From: WRGT01 sp964450405
Lineage (GTDB): Bacteria > Spirochaetota > UBA4802 > UBA5550
DNA length: 64,000 nt
Assembly: GCA_964450405.1 (NCBI GenBank)
Contig: CAYVCQ010000023.1
Span: forward strand, 1-64,000
Reading direction: 5' to 3'
A program made the translations under genes and the position numbers. Positions 1-9,496 of this stretch are shown piece after piece (the stretch's first letter is position 1; each line of letters begins with the position of its first letter). Below the pieces are notes generated by a model. The model did no database searches. It worked only from the letters and a program-made list of their open reading frames with translations, and had not been told where the DNA came from.

Positions 1-49
1 TGGTCGCTTTAATTATCGGAAACTGCCATCAGACACAATTATTTGCACA

Positions 50-1420
50 CTACCTCAACCTGTTTCCAACTGACCAGAACAGGCTGCCAATAAGTGGTCT
101 TCGCCTGTTTGCTTCCTCTAACTCTTTGAAGGATCCGGCATTCTCCCAGTAGATGGGACATGCTCCTTTGCAGATGATCTTCATACTGCATTTCCGGCAT
201 GCCGGCGGGATAAATTTTTTCTCTCTGAAGTAAAGAGCTTCGTCGCTATTCCAGATATGTTTAAATGAATCATTAAGAATATTACCAATTCCATGTTTGT
301 AGCTGGAACATGGAATTACCTCGCCGGCAGAATTTATCGATAGAAGACCTGAAACGCAATTGCATGATCTGGAATCAATATTATTTGCAATAGGATTAAA
401 CATACAGTATGGAACGGGAGAGAGCCATGCAAGTTTTATTTCTGCTTCACGGCAGTATTGTATTACAGGTTCGAGTATTGCGGAGATTGATGAGTAACTT
501 ATGTTTAAATTCCTACTTCCTTCATCTGCCTTAGGAGAAATGGACATTTTCATTGCCAGATAATTTGTTTTGAATTCGTTCTTAATAAATGCTGCAAGCG
601 GCACAAGGTATTCGCTGTTTTCCCGGCAAATAGTAGTTATGGTATGAGTCTGTATACCCGCCTCCATCAGGTTGTGTATCCCCTGCAGAGTATTTTTATG
701 AGAGTCAATATTTCCCGTTATTCTATTATGTATCAGGTCATCGTGCGATTCGAGGCTTACCACCGCTGTGTTTAGTCCCGATGCTGAAAGATTTCTTACA
801 AGTGACGTATCGGAACATTTTATCCCATTGGTTAAGAGATTTGTCCTCATTCCGCGGCTTGTGGCATATTCTATCAATTCAGGAAGGTCTTTCCGCAGTG
901 TCGGCTCACCTCCTGTAAAAGAGATAGCCGGGACTTTAGCGTCTTCATATATTTTATCTATTATAAATTTAACCTGGGAGGTACTCATCTCTTTGAGTTC
1001 GTTTCCGGTAATCCTCGCCGATCGCTGACAGAAGTTGCATCTATTCTGGCATCTGTCAGTAAGAGCTATTTCAGCCAGTACCGGATTCTTTATAGTGTCA
1101 GGGTTCTGTTCAACATCGGAGATAATTATGGAATCTTTGTTCTCGTCATACATTATAGAGTTTAAAGATTTTACAACATCTGAGAGATCTCTTACAATGA
1201 TCTCTCTCTCTATCCCATATTTTTCATGAATTATTTCTATCGTCTTCTCTGCACCGGCCTTTTTTTTATAGAGAGAGTGGAGTATTTCAAAACCGGTATT
1301 GTTAAGCTGTTTAACTTTGTCCGGTTTGATAATGACAACAGAATCGTCGTGCCGGAGATATACTATCTCTGCAGTATTGCTTACGAATATATCTATTTCC
1401 CGGAATAATTCTGTATTCAT
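50..1420 (-). CDS. PqqD-fused radical SAM/SPASM protein
   Basis: This 456-aa cytosolic protein is a radical SAM enzyme. Residues ~10-90 resemble the small PqqD/RRE peptide-recognition fold. The [4Fe-4S]-SAM motif CQNRCNFC gives C124, C128 and C131, and FTGGEP (168-173) is the usual SAM-binding strand. The C-terminal SPASM region carries clustered cysteines (C353, C355, C371, C408, C411, C417, C421) for auxiliary Fe-S clusters. Proteins with this order usually modify ribosomal peptides or mature cofactors (PqqE, MftC and AhbD/NirJ types). The start is ATG with an AGGAT ribosome site about 6 nt upstream. No precursor peptide is visible in the 416 bp upstream, and the downstream side lies outside the window. 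The enzyme class is certain from motifs; the substrate is unknown. Confidence 0.88.
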   Translation of the reverse strand: MNTELFREIDIFVSNTAEIVYLRHDDSVVIIKPDKVKQLNNTGFEILHSLYKKKAGAEKTIEIIHEKYGIEREIIVRDLSDVVKSLNSIMYDENKDSIIISDVEQNPDTIKNPVLAEIALTDRCQNRCNFCQRSARITGNELKEMSTSQVKFIIDKIYEDAKVPAISFTGGEPTLRKDLPELIEYATSRGMRTNLLTNGIKCSDTSLVRNLSASGLNTAVVSLESHDDLIHNRITGNIDSHKNTLQGIHNLMEAGIQTHTITTICRENSEYLVPLAAFIKNEFKTNYLAMKMSISPKADEGSRNLNISYSSISAILEPVIQYCREAEIKLAWLSPVPYCMFNPIANNIDSRSCNCVSGLLSINSAGEVIPCSSYKHGIGNILNDSFKHIWNSDEALYFREKKFIPPACRKCSMKIICKGACPIYWENAGSFKELEEANRRRPLIGSLFWSVGNRLR

Positions 1421-1836
1421 ATTTTATCCTGAAAGACCGGCAGGTACTGCCCATGTACTTTAACTGAATTTATAAGAAAAAACCGGATAATCAAATTTTT
1501 TTTGAAAGATTTTGTAATTTGGAAATTATTAAATAAGTATTTTGAAATAAAATAGTTATTAGTATTAATTTCTATTATATAATTGTGAATTTATCATAGA
1601 GAAGCAATGGGGAATAGTTTCCTCCGTCATATATATTGAGAGTATATGATGTCCAAAGGTTTTTTAAAATGACACTGTCCAGATGCTTTTAATGTGCAGA
1701 AAATTTAGTAATATGCATACATTAGTGCTTAAATGAATATTTTTTTGTTTCATCCGGCAATATATGTATATTGAATTTGATTAATATTGACAGTAAACGA
1801 TATATTCAAAGAATTGTTAAGTACGGTTTATGAATC
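1421..1836. other. Intergenic region between divergent genes
   Basis: This 416-bp AT-rich spacer separates the leftward radical SAM gene from the rightward lipoprotein gene. I found no convincing small gene or RiPP precursor peptide on either strand. It must hold promoters in both directions; one candidate for the rightward gene is listed separately. Confidence 0.6.
1777..1806 (+). promoter_or_regulatory. Candidate sigma70-type promoter for the DUF1566 lipoprotein
   Basis: TTGATT (1777-1782) and TATATT (1801-1806) are separated by 18 bp and lie about 30 bp before the start codon at 1837. The match is partial and rests on pattern only. A nearby perfect TTGACA at 1787-1792 has no suitable -10 partner. 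Confidence 0.3.
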
Positions 1837-2865
1837 ATGAAATTATTAAAAATATTATTTTTTCTGTCATTAATTATACCCTTTATGACTTTGTTATCGG
1901 GGTGCTACAGTGATTCTTTTTTAGATGCAATGAAAGAGGAGACGGATTTTATCGCCCCCTTTGATGTAGTTTTAAATAATAATGACACAACACGTACTGT
2001 TTATTTTAATATTTCGGATACAGGAAATATTACTTCTTTGCGCACCGGTGATGATGCAAGTTTTGCGAATACTCCGGCAGCAAGGAGCTTTACAGAAAGA
2101 CTGAATATAAATTCTACAACAGGTGATGTTGTAGATGATAATGTCACAGCTCTGACATGGACTAAATGCACTTCCGACAACTTCAAGTCTATGAAAACGG
2201 ATGATAACTGCAGCGGAAGTAATGTTGAGCAGACATGGAATGATGCATATACAACATGTGACACTCTCACTTACGCCGGTTCCAGTGACTGGCGTCTGCC
2301 CACTATATCTGAATTATTTTCACTGCTTTTTATTGTTTCAGTTTCAGTTGTATATAGTGAAAAGTCATTCAGGGTTTTGTCCCGGGGATCCGTGAGAGAT
2401 AACTCAACAAATCTTATCTGGACCAGGTGCCCTCTTTCAGAGGGGGACAAGCCGATATACGATTTTCACTGCAAAGGAGAGAAGAAGCTTTATACCTGGA
2501 ATGAGGCAGTAGATGCATGCAGAAATCTTTTTCATGAGGGGAGAGCAGGATGGCGGCTTCCCAGTGTTAAAGAGATGCAGACAATTGTATTTTATTATCA
2601 TTATGTAACGGGAGATCAGAACTCAAGCCAGGTTGTTGAACAGGTTTTTCCTGCCTCTATTTCGCCGGGAGACATACAGAGCGATTATTCTGCATTCTGG
2701 CAGTCTTATTGTGTTTCAAATACATGCCATCTTCATTACTGGACTTCAACTTCTTTAAATGCAACCACTGCATTTGCACTTAATTTAACAGCGGCGGTGT
2801 TCAGCTGGATACAATGGTTAAATATAAATCTGTCCGCTGTGTTTCCGGACCCTGATCTGATATGA
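1837..2865 (+). CDS. DUF1566 (Lcl C-terminal-like) lipoprotein
   Basis: This 342-aa protein starts with a lipoprotein signal: a hydrophobic helix at residues 4-20, then LLSGC with lipidated C23. The mature part has two DUF1566-type repeats, roughly residues 90-170 and 185-285. Each shows the family pattern of an L(T/I)WT(K/R)C strand, a W-x2-A-x3-C helix and a WRLP-(T/S)-x-xE motif (DWRLPTISEL and GWRLPSVKEM). Paired cysteines in each repeat suggest disulfides, so export is likely. The domain is common in surface or periplasmic proteins of Leptospira and gamma-proteobacteria; its ligand is unknown. The stop overlaps the next start by 4 bp (ATGA), so the two genes are translationally coupled. 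Confidence 0.82.
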   Translation: MKLLKILFFLSLIIPFMTLLSGCYSDSFLDAMKEETDFIAPFDVVLNNNDTTRTVYFNISDTGNITSLRTGDDASFANTPAARSFTERLNINSTTGDVVDDNVTALTWTKCTSDNFKSMKTDDNCSGSNVEQTWNDAYTTCDTLTYAGSSDWRLPTISELFSLLFIVSVSVVYSEKSFRVLSRGSVRDNSTNLIWTRCPLSEGDKPIYDFHCKGEKKLYTWNEAVDACRNLFHEGRAGWRLPSVKEMQTIVFYYHYVTGDQNSSQVVEQVFPASISPGDIQSDYSAFWQSYCVSNTCHLHYWTSTSLNATTAFALNLTAAVFSWIQWLNINLSAVFPDPDLI

Positions 2866-3956
2866 AACGATTAAGTACAGCCTTTTCACAATTCTTCAGT
2901 TTTGTATTTCTCCTTCTTCCAATAATTTACATATCATGTGCACATAACACCAAAGCTATTGAGCGCGGAATCTTTGCTCCATCAAGACTTGAATCTGTTA
3001 TCGGTCAGGACGGCGTCTGTTCCATTAAATTCAGCGATAATATTACTCTATGGACATTTGCAGATACAATAACCGGAAGATGGAAAAGTGAAGAGGGACG
3101 TCTTGCGGCTGAAAAAAAAGATTCTGTTCCAGATGGAATGCTCTCCAACTCCATTGCGTGGAGTGAAAAAATTACTGAAGATAATTATAGAGATATAAAA
3201 CTCAATTTTTATAAAGAGAACGGAAGAACAGCTCAGTTTATAAAAAATAGAAAAGACGAAAATCCGCAGAAGCACCGGTTCTGGGCGCTTGATGGTTTTC
3301 GTTCAGGCAATAAAGTTTATGTTTATTATCTGCATGTTTATATACCTGATCATAGAAAATTTCTGAATTTTGAAGTTCTCAATGTCGGGCTGGCGCGATG
3401 GGATATCCCGGATAAATGGAAACCCGGTGATGAGATTAATTTCCGCAGACTTGGTCCGCTGTTTGGTAAAGGATTGCCCTGTTTCGGAGCAGCGGTTATG
3501 GAGAGAGATGGATATATTTATCTCGCAGGCCATTTTAAAAAAGGCTCAAGTGAGTTTCCGCTATCTGTTTCAAGAGTCAGAATTGAAGATGTTGAAAAGC
3601 CCGGAAAGTACAGCTTCCTATCAAATAGCGGTGAATGGGTTAGTGATATTAAAAGTGCCGGAGCATTTATTGGTGATGTATCCGGAGAGTGTTCTCTATC
3701 GTATAATGATTATCTTAAGGAATATGTGATAATATATTCAAAAGTTTTTACCGGGGATATTGCTTTGGTTCGTTTCAATAATTTTAAAAAACTTCCTTCT
3801 GCTGAAAGTAAAATAGTCTACAGAGTAAAAAGAAAAGAAAGCGGTGCGATGTGGCCCTATTCGGGTAAAGAGATTTTCAGTTCTGGAGAGAGTATGTTTC
3901 TGATCTACATTGATCCTGAGAAATATCAGCCGATGCTTGTAGAGCTGAAGTTCTAG
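2862..3956 (+). CDS. DUF4185-like lipoprotein
   Basis: This 364-aa exported lipoprotein has a hydrophobic segment (residues ~12-25) followed by YISC (C26). The body resembles DUF4185, a predicted five-bladed beta-propeller related to sugar-active proteins: an early LWTFADT strand, a MLSNSIAW motif after it, and a late W-P-Y strand (AMWPYSGKE) with repeated beta-blades. Function is not established for the family; a secreted carbohydrate-binding or hydrolytic role is only a guess. It is coupled to the upstream DUF1566 lipoprotein by a 4-bp overlap, which suggests a shared envelope process. The gene ends in CTAG, a palindrome that also supplies the stop of the convergent kinase gene. Confidence 0.65.
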   Translation: MKRLSTAFSQFFSFVFLLLPIIYISCAHNTKAIERGIFAPSRLESVIGQDGVCSIKFSDNITLWTFADTITGRWKSEEGRLAAEKKDSVPDGMLSNSIAWSEKITEDNYRDIKLNFYKENGRTAQFIKNRKDENPQKHRFWALDGFRSGNKVYVYYLHVYIPDHRKFLNFEVLNVGLARWDIPDKWKPGDEINFRRLGPLFGKGLPCFGAAVMERDGYIYLAGHFKKGSSEFPLSVSRVRIEDVEKPGKYSFLSNSGEWVSDIKSAGAFIGDVSGECSLSYNDYLKEYVIIYSKVFTGDIALVRFNNFKKLPSAESKIVYRVKRKESGAMWPYSGKEIFSSGESMFLIYIDPEKYQPMLVELKF

Positions 3957-6682
3957 TTAATATCAATAACAAGCATAGTTACATCGTCATTAAACCCGAA
4001 TTTATGATAGTTTTCTGACAGTGTGCAGATTGAATTGAAAATTGAATCCAGCAGCTCTTCCGGTGATATTGAAGTATTCGCTTTAATTATTCTGACAAGA
4101 TTCTCCTCATCGATGAGTTCTCCATTTTTACCTTTCTCTTCAACTACTCCGTCTGTAAAGAGTATAAGCCTCTCACCTTTTTTAATATCAATTGTGACGT
4201 TATTAAATTTCTGATCCTGATTTAATCCTATCAGTTTTCCTTTTACTGTAAGTTCGCGAAATTCGCCGTTCTCTTTATTCTGCAGGTAAACCGGCCAGTG
4301 AGCTGCATTTGAAAATGTCATCTTCATTTCATCCATGTCGATGAATGCATAAAAAGCTGTAATAAAACGTCCATATATATGATTTATCAGAGAGTTGTTT
4401 ATTTTAGCAAGAAGTTCAGCCGGATCTGTCAATAAATCAAAAGACATGTAATAGGCAATTTTTACCATGGAACTGATAAGTGCTGCAGGAACACCATGCC
4501 CTGTAACATCAGCAATCAGTACTCCAATTCTTTTATTATCCAGTTTTAAAAAGTCGTAAAAATCCCCTCCTATCTCCATCATCGGTTCATATCTTGCAGC
4601 AATTGAAAGACCGGTAATTTCAGGGAGAGTGTGCGGGAGTATTGCAAGCTGTATTTTTTTTGCAATCTCCAGTTCCTGTTTTACAGCAATAAATTTGTTT
4701 TCCTCAGACACCGCCCTCTTGAGTGATATATAGCTTTTTACTCTTGCAAGAAGAACATCTCTGTCAAATGGTTTTGTTATATAATCATTAGCACCAAGAT
4801 TTATACCGGTGATGATATCCTGGCTGGTGTTTTTTGCAGTGAGCATTATTATCGGAAGTTCATGAGCGGTAAACTTTTCTCTTATCTTTTTGCACACCTC
4901 ATATCCCGAGATTACGGGCATCATAACATCGAGAAGAATAATATCATAGGCTTCGCCGGAGTCTATACTTGCAAGAGCCTTCTCCCCGCCATCAAATGAT
5001 GAGACAGAGTATCCCGCTTTTGTAAGCTGATTCAGCAGAAGCTGGAGATTAATTAAATCATCATCAACAATCATTACGCGTGCACCAGGCTCAATCTCGG
5101 GATTCAGGTCAGTTATAAGATCAATGTTAGTATTAAGACCGGCATATCTGTCCACCATCGGTTTGTTATTTTCAGATATAGGTTTCTCCGATGATTGCAG
5201 TGTAAAATAAAAAGTAGAACCCTCTCCGGGTTTTGATCTAAAATCAATTTTTCCGCCGTGCAGCTCAACAAGATCCCTGGCAATGGATAGACCTATACCG
5301 GTGCCGCCATATTTTCTGGCAGTAGATCCATCAGACTGAACAAATGATTCGAAAACCATCTTGTGCTGATCCTCCGGTATTCCGATTCCGGTATCGGAGA
5401 TTTCAACTACACACTCACCGGATGGCAATGATGATGCGCTGATTTTAATGCTGCCCTCATCGGTAAACTTAACAGCATTTTCTGTAAGATTTAAAAGTAT
5501 CTGCTGAAGCCTCTCCTCGTCGGCTAGAACATAATGTTCTCCGGGCTTAATATTATTTGTCATCGTAATTTTCTTATTCAGTGTGAGCGGCTGAATCATC
5601 GCTGTAACAGTTTCGGTCATTGATCCAAGATCTATGCTGATCTTTTTAAGTTTAAGACCGCTGCTTTTTAGCTCTGAAAAATCTATAATATCATTTACAA
5701 GTTTTCCAAGGCGGCGTGTGCTTTGAAGAATCATCAAAAGAATCTGTCTTGAATTACTGTTCACTTCACCACAGGTTCCATCCATAAGTGATTCAGTAAG
5801 GCCGAGAATTCCATGAATTGGAGTATTAAGCTCATGAGATGTATTAGCCAGAAATTCATCTTTGAGTTTATCCATTTTGGTCAGATTTTCATTTGCCTCT
5901 TGCAGTTCAGTGATTTTGAGATTGATCATTGAAGCCATATTATTGAAAGAGGTAGCCAGTCGGCCTATTTCATCCCGCTGTTTTATTTTTACGATATGAC
6001 TGTAATTGCCGGATTCAATCTCCTTTGCGCCATCTGTCAGCTTGATTATTGGATTTGAAATATACTGTCCGGTTATGAAAGCGAAAATTACAACGAATAG
6101 TATCAGAATTATAAGAGCCGTATTTATGTAGAGTTTCAATGCTGTTACATGTTCAAGAGCCTTTGATTTACTGATGATTATCCTTGCAATACAGAATGGG
6201 GGCTGCCCCGGTAAACTCCCTGCGGAGATAAATTCAATATATGTTTCATTAAGAGCAACTTCCCTGTAGCTATTGTTCAGGTAAAGCATTTTCTGGATTT
6301 CAGCCGGCCGAACCTTTAACCCCGGATAATTGAAGGTGCTGCCCGAAGAGCTGTCTTTCAACGATCCCATAATAGTTCCGTTCTTAACAGGATCGTTTGA
6401 TAATAATACTGCATCGGCATAAACAAGACCACCTTCCATCAGAGGCTCAAGCATTGAAGTCATATCTTTTATATCAACACTTGATGAATGTATGTCTCCG
6501 CCGTTCATCATAAGTATATTCAGAACAGATTTAGCATAAATTCGGGTGTTAGTTTTACTTTGATTAATTGTATAACTGAGAGTTTCTGATTCGAGTTTCT
6601 GGATTATAAAACTGAAAAAAGGTATCAGAAGAATTGCAGTAAAGATAATAAAAGTCAGTATCAGTTTATATTTAATCTTCAT
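3953..6682 (-). CDS. Hybrid histidine kinase with receiver and SpoIIE-type phosphatase output
   Basis: This 909-aa membrane sensor has, in order: TM1 (~7-28), an extracytoplasmic Cache-like sensor (~30-182), TM2 (~184-204), HAMP (~205-258), HisKA with H283 in SHELNTP, a GHKL ATPase (N402 in the N box; DTGIGI at 430-435; GGTGIGL at 459-465), a receiver (acidic pocket DDD 540-542, phosphoacceptor D585, K637) and a C-terminal PP2C/SpoIIE phosphatase (IGGDFYD at 704-710, ADVTGHG at 724-730, NDDVTML near the end). Phosphorelay would thus control a Ser/Thr phosphatase, the type that dephosphorylates STAS anti-sigma antagonists. It starts 3 nt after the end of the reopened frame of the interrupted TPR gene, so the two are probably one operon. 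All catalytic residues appear intact. Confidence 0.93.
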   Translation of the reverse strand: MKIKYKLILTFIIFTAILLIPFFSFIIQKLESETLSYTINQSKTNTRIYAKSVLNILMMNGGDIHSSSVDIKDMTSMLEPLMEGGLVYADAVLLSNDPVKNGTIMGSLKDSSSGSTFNYPGLKVRPAEIQKMLYLNNSYREVALNETYIEFISAGSLPGQPPFCIARIIISKSKALEHVTALKLYINTALIILILFVVIFAFITGQYISNPIIKLTDGAKEIESGNYSHIVKIKQRDEIGRLATSFNNMASMINLKITELQEANENLTKMDKLKDEFLANTSHELNTPIHGILGLTESLMDGTCGEVNSNSRQILLMILQSTRRLGKLVNDIIDFSELKSSGLKLKKISIDLGSMTETVTAMIQPLTLNKKITMTNNIKPGEHYVLADEERLQQILLNLTENAVKFTDEGSIKISASSLPSGECVVEISDTGIGIPEDQHKMVFESFVQSDGSTARKYGGTGIGLSIARDLVELHGGKIDFRSKPGEGSTFYFTLQSSEKPISENNKPMVDRYAGLNTNIDLITDLNPEIEPGARVMIVDDDLINLQLLLNQLTKAGYSVSSFDGGEKALASIDSGEAYDIILLDVMMPVISGYEVCKKIREKFTAHELPIIMLTAKNTSQDIITGINLGANDYITKPFDRDVLLARVKSYISLKRAVSEENKFIAVKQELEIAKKIQLAILPHTLPEITGLSIAARYEPMMEIGGDFYDFLKLDNKRIGVLIADVTGHGVPAALISSMVKIAYYMSFDLLTDPAELLAKINNSLINHIYGRFITAFYAFIDMDEMKMTFSNAAHWPVYLQNKENGEFRELTVKGKLIGLNQDQKFNNVTIDIKKGERLILFTDGVVEEKGKNGELIDEENLVRIIKANTSISPEELLDSIFNSICTLSENYHKFGFNDDVTMLVIDIN

Positions 6683-6685
6683 CTG

Positions 6686-6793
6686 CTATTTACCCTGCAG
6701 CGATTCAATCGCTTTCTGTCTTTTTATCGCTCTGGGGAGATATATATTAGCACTTTGATTCTCAGGATCAACAATTAATATTTTCTCCATCAA
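6686..6793 (-). pseudogene. Detached C-terminal TPR end of the upstream barrel-TPR gene
   Basis: After the TAA at 6794-6796 the same reading frame continues for 35 residues to a TAG at 6686-6688. These residues (LMEKILIVDPENQSANIYL, then basic helix) complete the second half of a tetratricopeptide repeat whose first half (GIKFYDEKNYKGCI) ends the upstream ORF. The simplest reading is a single base change creating a nonsense codon, or a sequencing error. A separate start at the ATG of MEKILI is possible but would give only a 34-aa peptide. Confidence 0.7.
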
Positions 6794-7750
6794 TTAAATA
6801 CATCCTTTGTAATTTTTCTCATCATAGAATTTGATACCATCAGCTTCCCATGCAGGAATATCAGGCTTTAAATTCTTTCTCTGAGTCAGAAGTTTATTGT
6901 CGCAATCTTTTATGTATGCGGAGCAACCTTCCAGAAACGGAATTGCTTTCAGAAAATTCTGCTGTTCAATAAGAGCATCTGCTTTTTTTTGATTCTGTTC
7001 TATCTCTTCGATCTTTTTTATGTAGAAATCAAGACCGGTGTAGGTTTTATCAATACTATAGAGTTCCATAAGAAGAGTTCTGGCTGCAATAAAATTATTC
7101 TTTTTAAATTCAGATGCTCCCTGATTGAACATTGTTAATTTCTTTTCAGCCTTTGAACTTCTTTCAATATCACTGATATATGAATTATAATTATAAGTTA
7201 ATCCGAATGTGAGGTCAATTGTAGAAAAATTTTTTTCGGATATTTTCATACTGCGGTAATCGGCAAGGAGGCAGAGGCCAAGACCTATTCCAAGATAGGT
7301 CATTGCTCCGATAATGTAGGATACTGCCGGTTTCACTGTGTACTCATTTCTTCTGGTATTATATGTTTTCAGATTTGAATATGCGCCATGAAAATCAACG
7401 CCGGCTGACAAATCGAGGTATGAAAAAACATTAAAAAATAAACCTGCACCGCCGATGAGATCAAACTGCACCAGAGTTGAATCATTGTTTGATGTCATCT
7501 TGTAGGAGTAGTATGAGAAGCCCCCTTTAAAATAAGTGTTGCTGACAAATATGGGCAAGTTGTAATATGCGTTGAATCCGGCAGTTATCCCGTTGTTAAT
7601 ATACTCATCATAGAAGCCGGAAAGATATGAAGGACCGGCTGAGATGGAATAGGTTAATCCGGAATAATTATTCTCAGAATATAATTCTTTCACAACCGAT
7701 ACATTAAAAAGAAGTATCAGGATTAATATTGATTGTATTTTAAATTTCAT
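6794..7750 (-). CDS. Outer-membrane barrel-TPR protein, interrupted by an in-frame stop
   Basis: This is a 318-aa exported protein with a signal peptide (residues ~5-25). Residues ~28-205 are alternating Tyr/Phe/Gly-rich strands like a small outer-membrane barrel (for example TYLGIGLGLCLLADY). From ~210 on the sequence is alpha-helical and TPR-like, with the ASEFKKNNFIAARTLLMEL and ALIEQQNFLKAIPFLEG helices. The ORF stops inside a third TPR; the missing 35 residues follow in the same frame. It may still be made as a truncated protein. It sits directly before the hybrid kinase/phosphatase gene and may feed envelope information to it, but this is inferred from position only. Confidence 0.65.
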   Translation of the reverse strand: MKFKIQSILILILLFNVSVVKELYSENNYSGLTYSISAGPSYLSGFYDEYINNGITAGFNAYYNLPIFVSNTYFKGGFSYYSYKMTSNNDSTLVQFDLIGGAGLFFNVFSYLDLSAGVDFHGAYSNLKTYNTRRNEYTVKPAVSYIIGAMTYLGIGLGLCLLADYRSMKISEKNFSTIDLTFGLTYNYNSYISDIERSSKAEKKLTMFNQGASEFKKNNFIAARTLLMELYSIDKTYTGLDFYIKKIEEIEQNQKKADALIEQQNFLKAIPFLEGCSAYIKDCDNKLLTQRKNLKPDIPAWEADGIKFYDEKNYKGCI

Positions 7751-8035
7751 ATTGTAAACTATTATTGAATAATTTTACTCAAATATAAGGTATTTTTCAA
7801 CTAAAAAAGCCTGTTCAATCTTTATTGTTTATAATCTTTGTTTTTTAGAGTTAATGTACCGGTGTTTCACTCCTGTTTTTAAAACGATGATAAAATTCTA
7901 ATTGCTTAAAAACCGGCGGCAGTCTTTTTCCGCTGATCCGAAGCTGAAGTTGAGAGTAGTTTAACAATTAGTTTATAAGAAATTATATAACATATAATGA
8001 GCTATTTAATTATATGAAGGAAATTAACAGAGACT

Positions 8036-9496
8036 ATGAAGTATAAAAAATTAACAATAATTCTTTTCATGATTTTTGCCGGATTTTTTTCGGAGGTTTA
8101 TGGCGAGTCCGTTGTGAAGGGGGATTTTGTAATTTTTTCCTCTTATACCGGTAATTCTTTGTATGATGAAATTCTCCGAGGGAGTGAGGCTTATCTTGTT
8201 GAGACTTGTGCAGCAGCAGGGAGGATGATTCCCATTGAATATAATTACAGGAAAGCGGCAATTGAAAAAAGTGAAGGGACTGATAGAGAAAATCTTTATA
8301 GAAACACCGCGCTCTATCTTAAAGCCGACTTGTATGCTGTAATAACCTCTTACGATGAAAACGGTGATTATGTATTGAAACTGGATTTGATTCCGATTAC
8401 CAGCAGGTACAGCAGTTTAAAATCCGTGATAATTGTAAGGTCGCGGATACCGGAAAATATTCCTCTTAAAGCGGCTCGTGAATTTGCATCTCTGTTAAAA
8501 ATGCTGACACTGAAGATCGATGTTATTAAAATACAGGATGATGGATCTGCGGTTATAAACTCCGGGCAGTGGCATGGCCTTGAGAGCGGGGTTTACCCCA
8601 CTGATGCCGGGAGCATAAAGATAAAGAATGTCTCAAGATACTCTGCCGTTGCCGAGGGTAAAAGTTTTGCTGAGGGAGAGAGTTTTGAGTTAAAACTTAT
8701 CCCGCAGCTTGAGAAGTACATTAAAAAAATAAATCAGGATATAGTTGAGAATACTGTTAAGTTTTACGGCAGTGATGGATTTCTGGATAAAAAAGAGGGA
8801 AGAGTTAAGGAGTCTATAAAAGGAACGTGTGTAATAAATCAGGGGGCAAATTTCTGTCTTCCGGGGTACGGGTCATTCCTGTCTGTTGAATATATGGGGA
8901 TTGATAAGGGGAAGCCTGATTATGCGGGTGTTGCCATTGCATCATCACTTACTGCGGTTCACCTGGGGCTGGTTCCTCTGCTGACAGATTTCAAGGTTCA
9001 GTTTGTTCCATGGATGGAGGATGACGGCAGAACCAGGCAGATGGAGAGACTGAACTATTTTATGTGGGGAACTCTCCCTCTTACATTCACCGCATCATTT
9101 TACAATCAGCTTGTATATAATTATAGAGAGAAAAATCTGCTCCCTCCGCAATTTGCAGATTATGATACATCCGCTGCGGTGGTTTCACTCTTTGTTCCGG
9201 GTGGCGGGATGTTTTATAAAGGATACAGGTGGACAGGCTGGGGGATCTATCTGGGAGAGATTTCAATGGCCGGTTATGCGGTGTACACAGAGGATAGAGA
9301 TAGGAGAAATATACTTATTGGCTCATTGGCGGTAATTAAATGCGCCGAGATTGCTGCGTCATATTTTATACCTCCATCATATAATTATTTTAACCGGGAG
9401 ATAAGCTCTGCGGATAATACAGACTTTTCTATCGGGATTAATAAGAATATTAATGGAGGCCGGGAGTTTACGGCTTCGGTTTCCTTAAGTTTCTGA
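8036..9496 (+). CDS. Exported protein of unknown function with C-terminal hydrophobic segments
   Basis: This 486-aa protein has a clear signal peptide (cleavage near VYG-ES, residue ~24). The region at 25-150 resembles a TolB-N or CsgG-like alpha/beta fold (an initial strand VIFSSYTGNSL and an ALYLKADLYAVITSY strand), but I do not recognise a specific family. Residues ~275-450 contain several hydrophobic stretches with glycine motifs such as FVPGGGMFYKGYRWTGWG, similar to motifs in small envelope proteins. The chain ends in ...SVSLSF, a typical outer-membrane C-terminus. It overlaps the convergent gene at 9468 by 29 bp. No function can be assigned. Confidence 0.6.
   Translation: MKYKKLTIILFMIFAGFFSEVYGESVVKGDFVIFSSYTGNSLYDEILRGSEAYLVETCAAAGRMIPIEYNYRKAAIEKSEGTDRENLYRNTALYLKADLYAVITSYDENGDYVLKLDLIPITSRYSSLKSVIIVRSRIPENIPLKAAREFASLLKMLTLKIDVIKIQDDGSAVINSGQWHGLESGVYPTDAGSIKIKNVSRYSAVAEGKSFAEGESFELKLIPQLEKYIKKINQDIVENTVKFYGSDGFLDKKEGRVKESIKGTCVINQGANFCLPGYGSFLSVEYMGIDKGKPDYAGVAIASSLTAVHLGLVPLLTDFKVQFVPWMEDDGRTRQMERLNYFMWGTLPLTFTASFYNQLVYNYREKNLLPPQFADYDTSAAVVSLFVPGGGMFYKGYRWTGWGIYLGEISMAGYAVYTEDRDRRNILIGSLAVIKCAEIAASYFIPPSYNYFNREISSADNTDFSIGINKNINGGREFTASVSLSF

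Noticed and set aside
1787..1792. Perfect TTGACA as -35 box for the DUF1566 gene
   Set aside because: No -10-like box occurs at 16-19 bp; the TTGATT/TATATT pair fits better.
6794..6796. Possible recoding (selenocysteine or pyrrolysine) of the in-frame stop
   Set aside because: The stop is TAA, not TGA or TAG, so known Sec or Pyl recoding does not apply.
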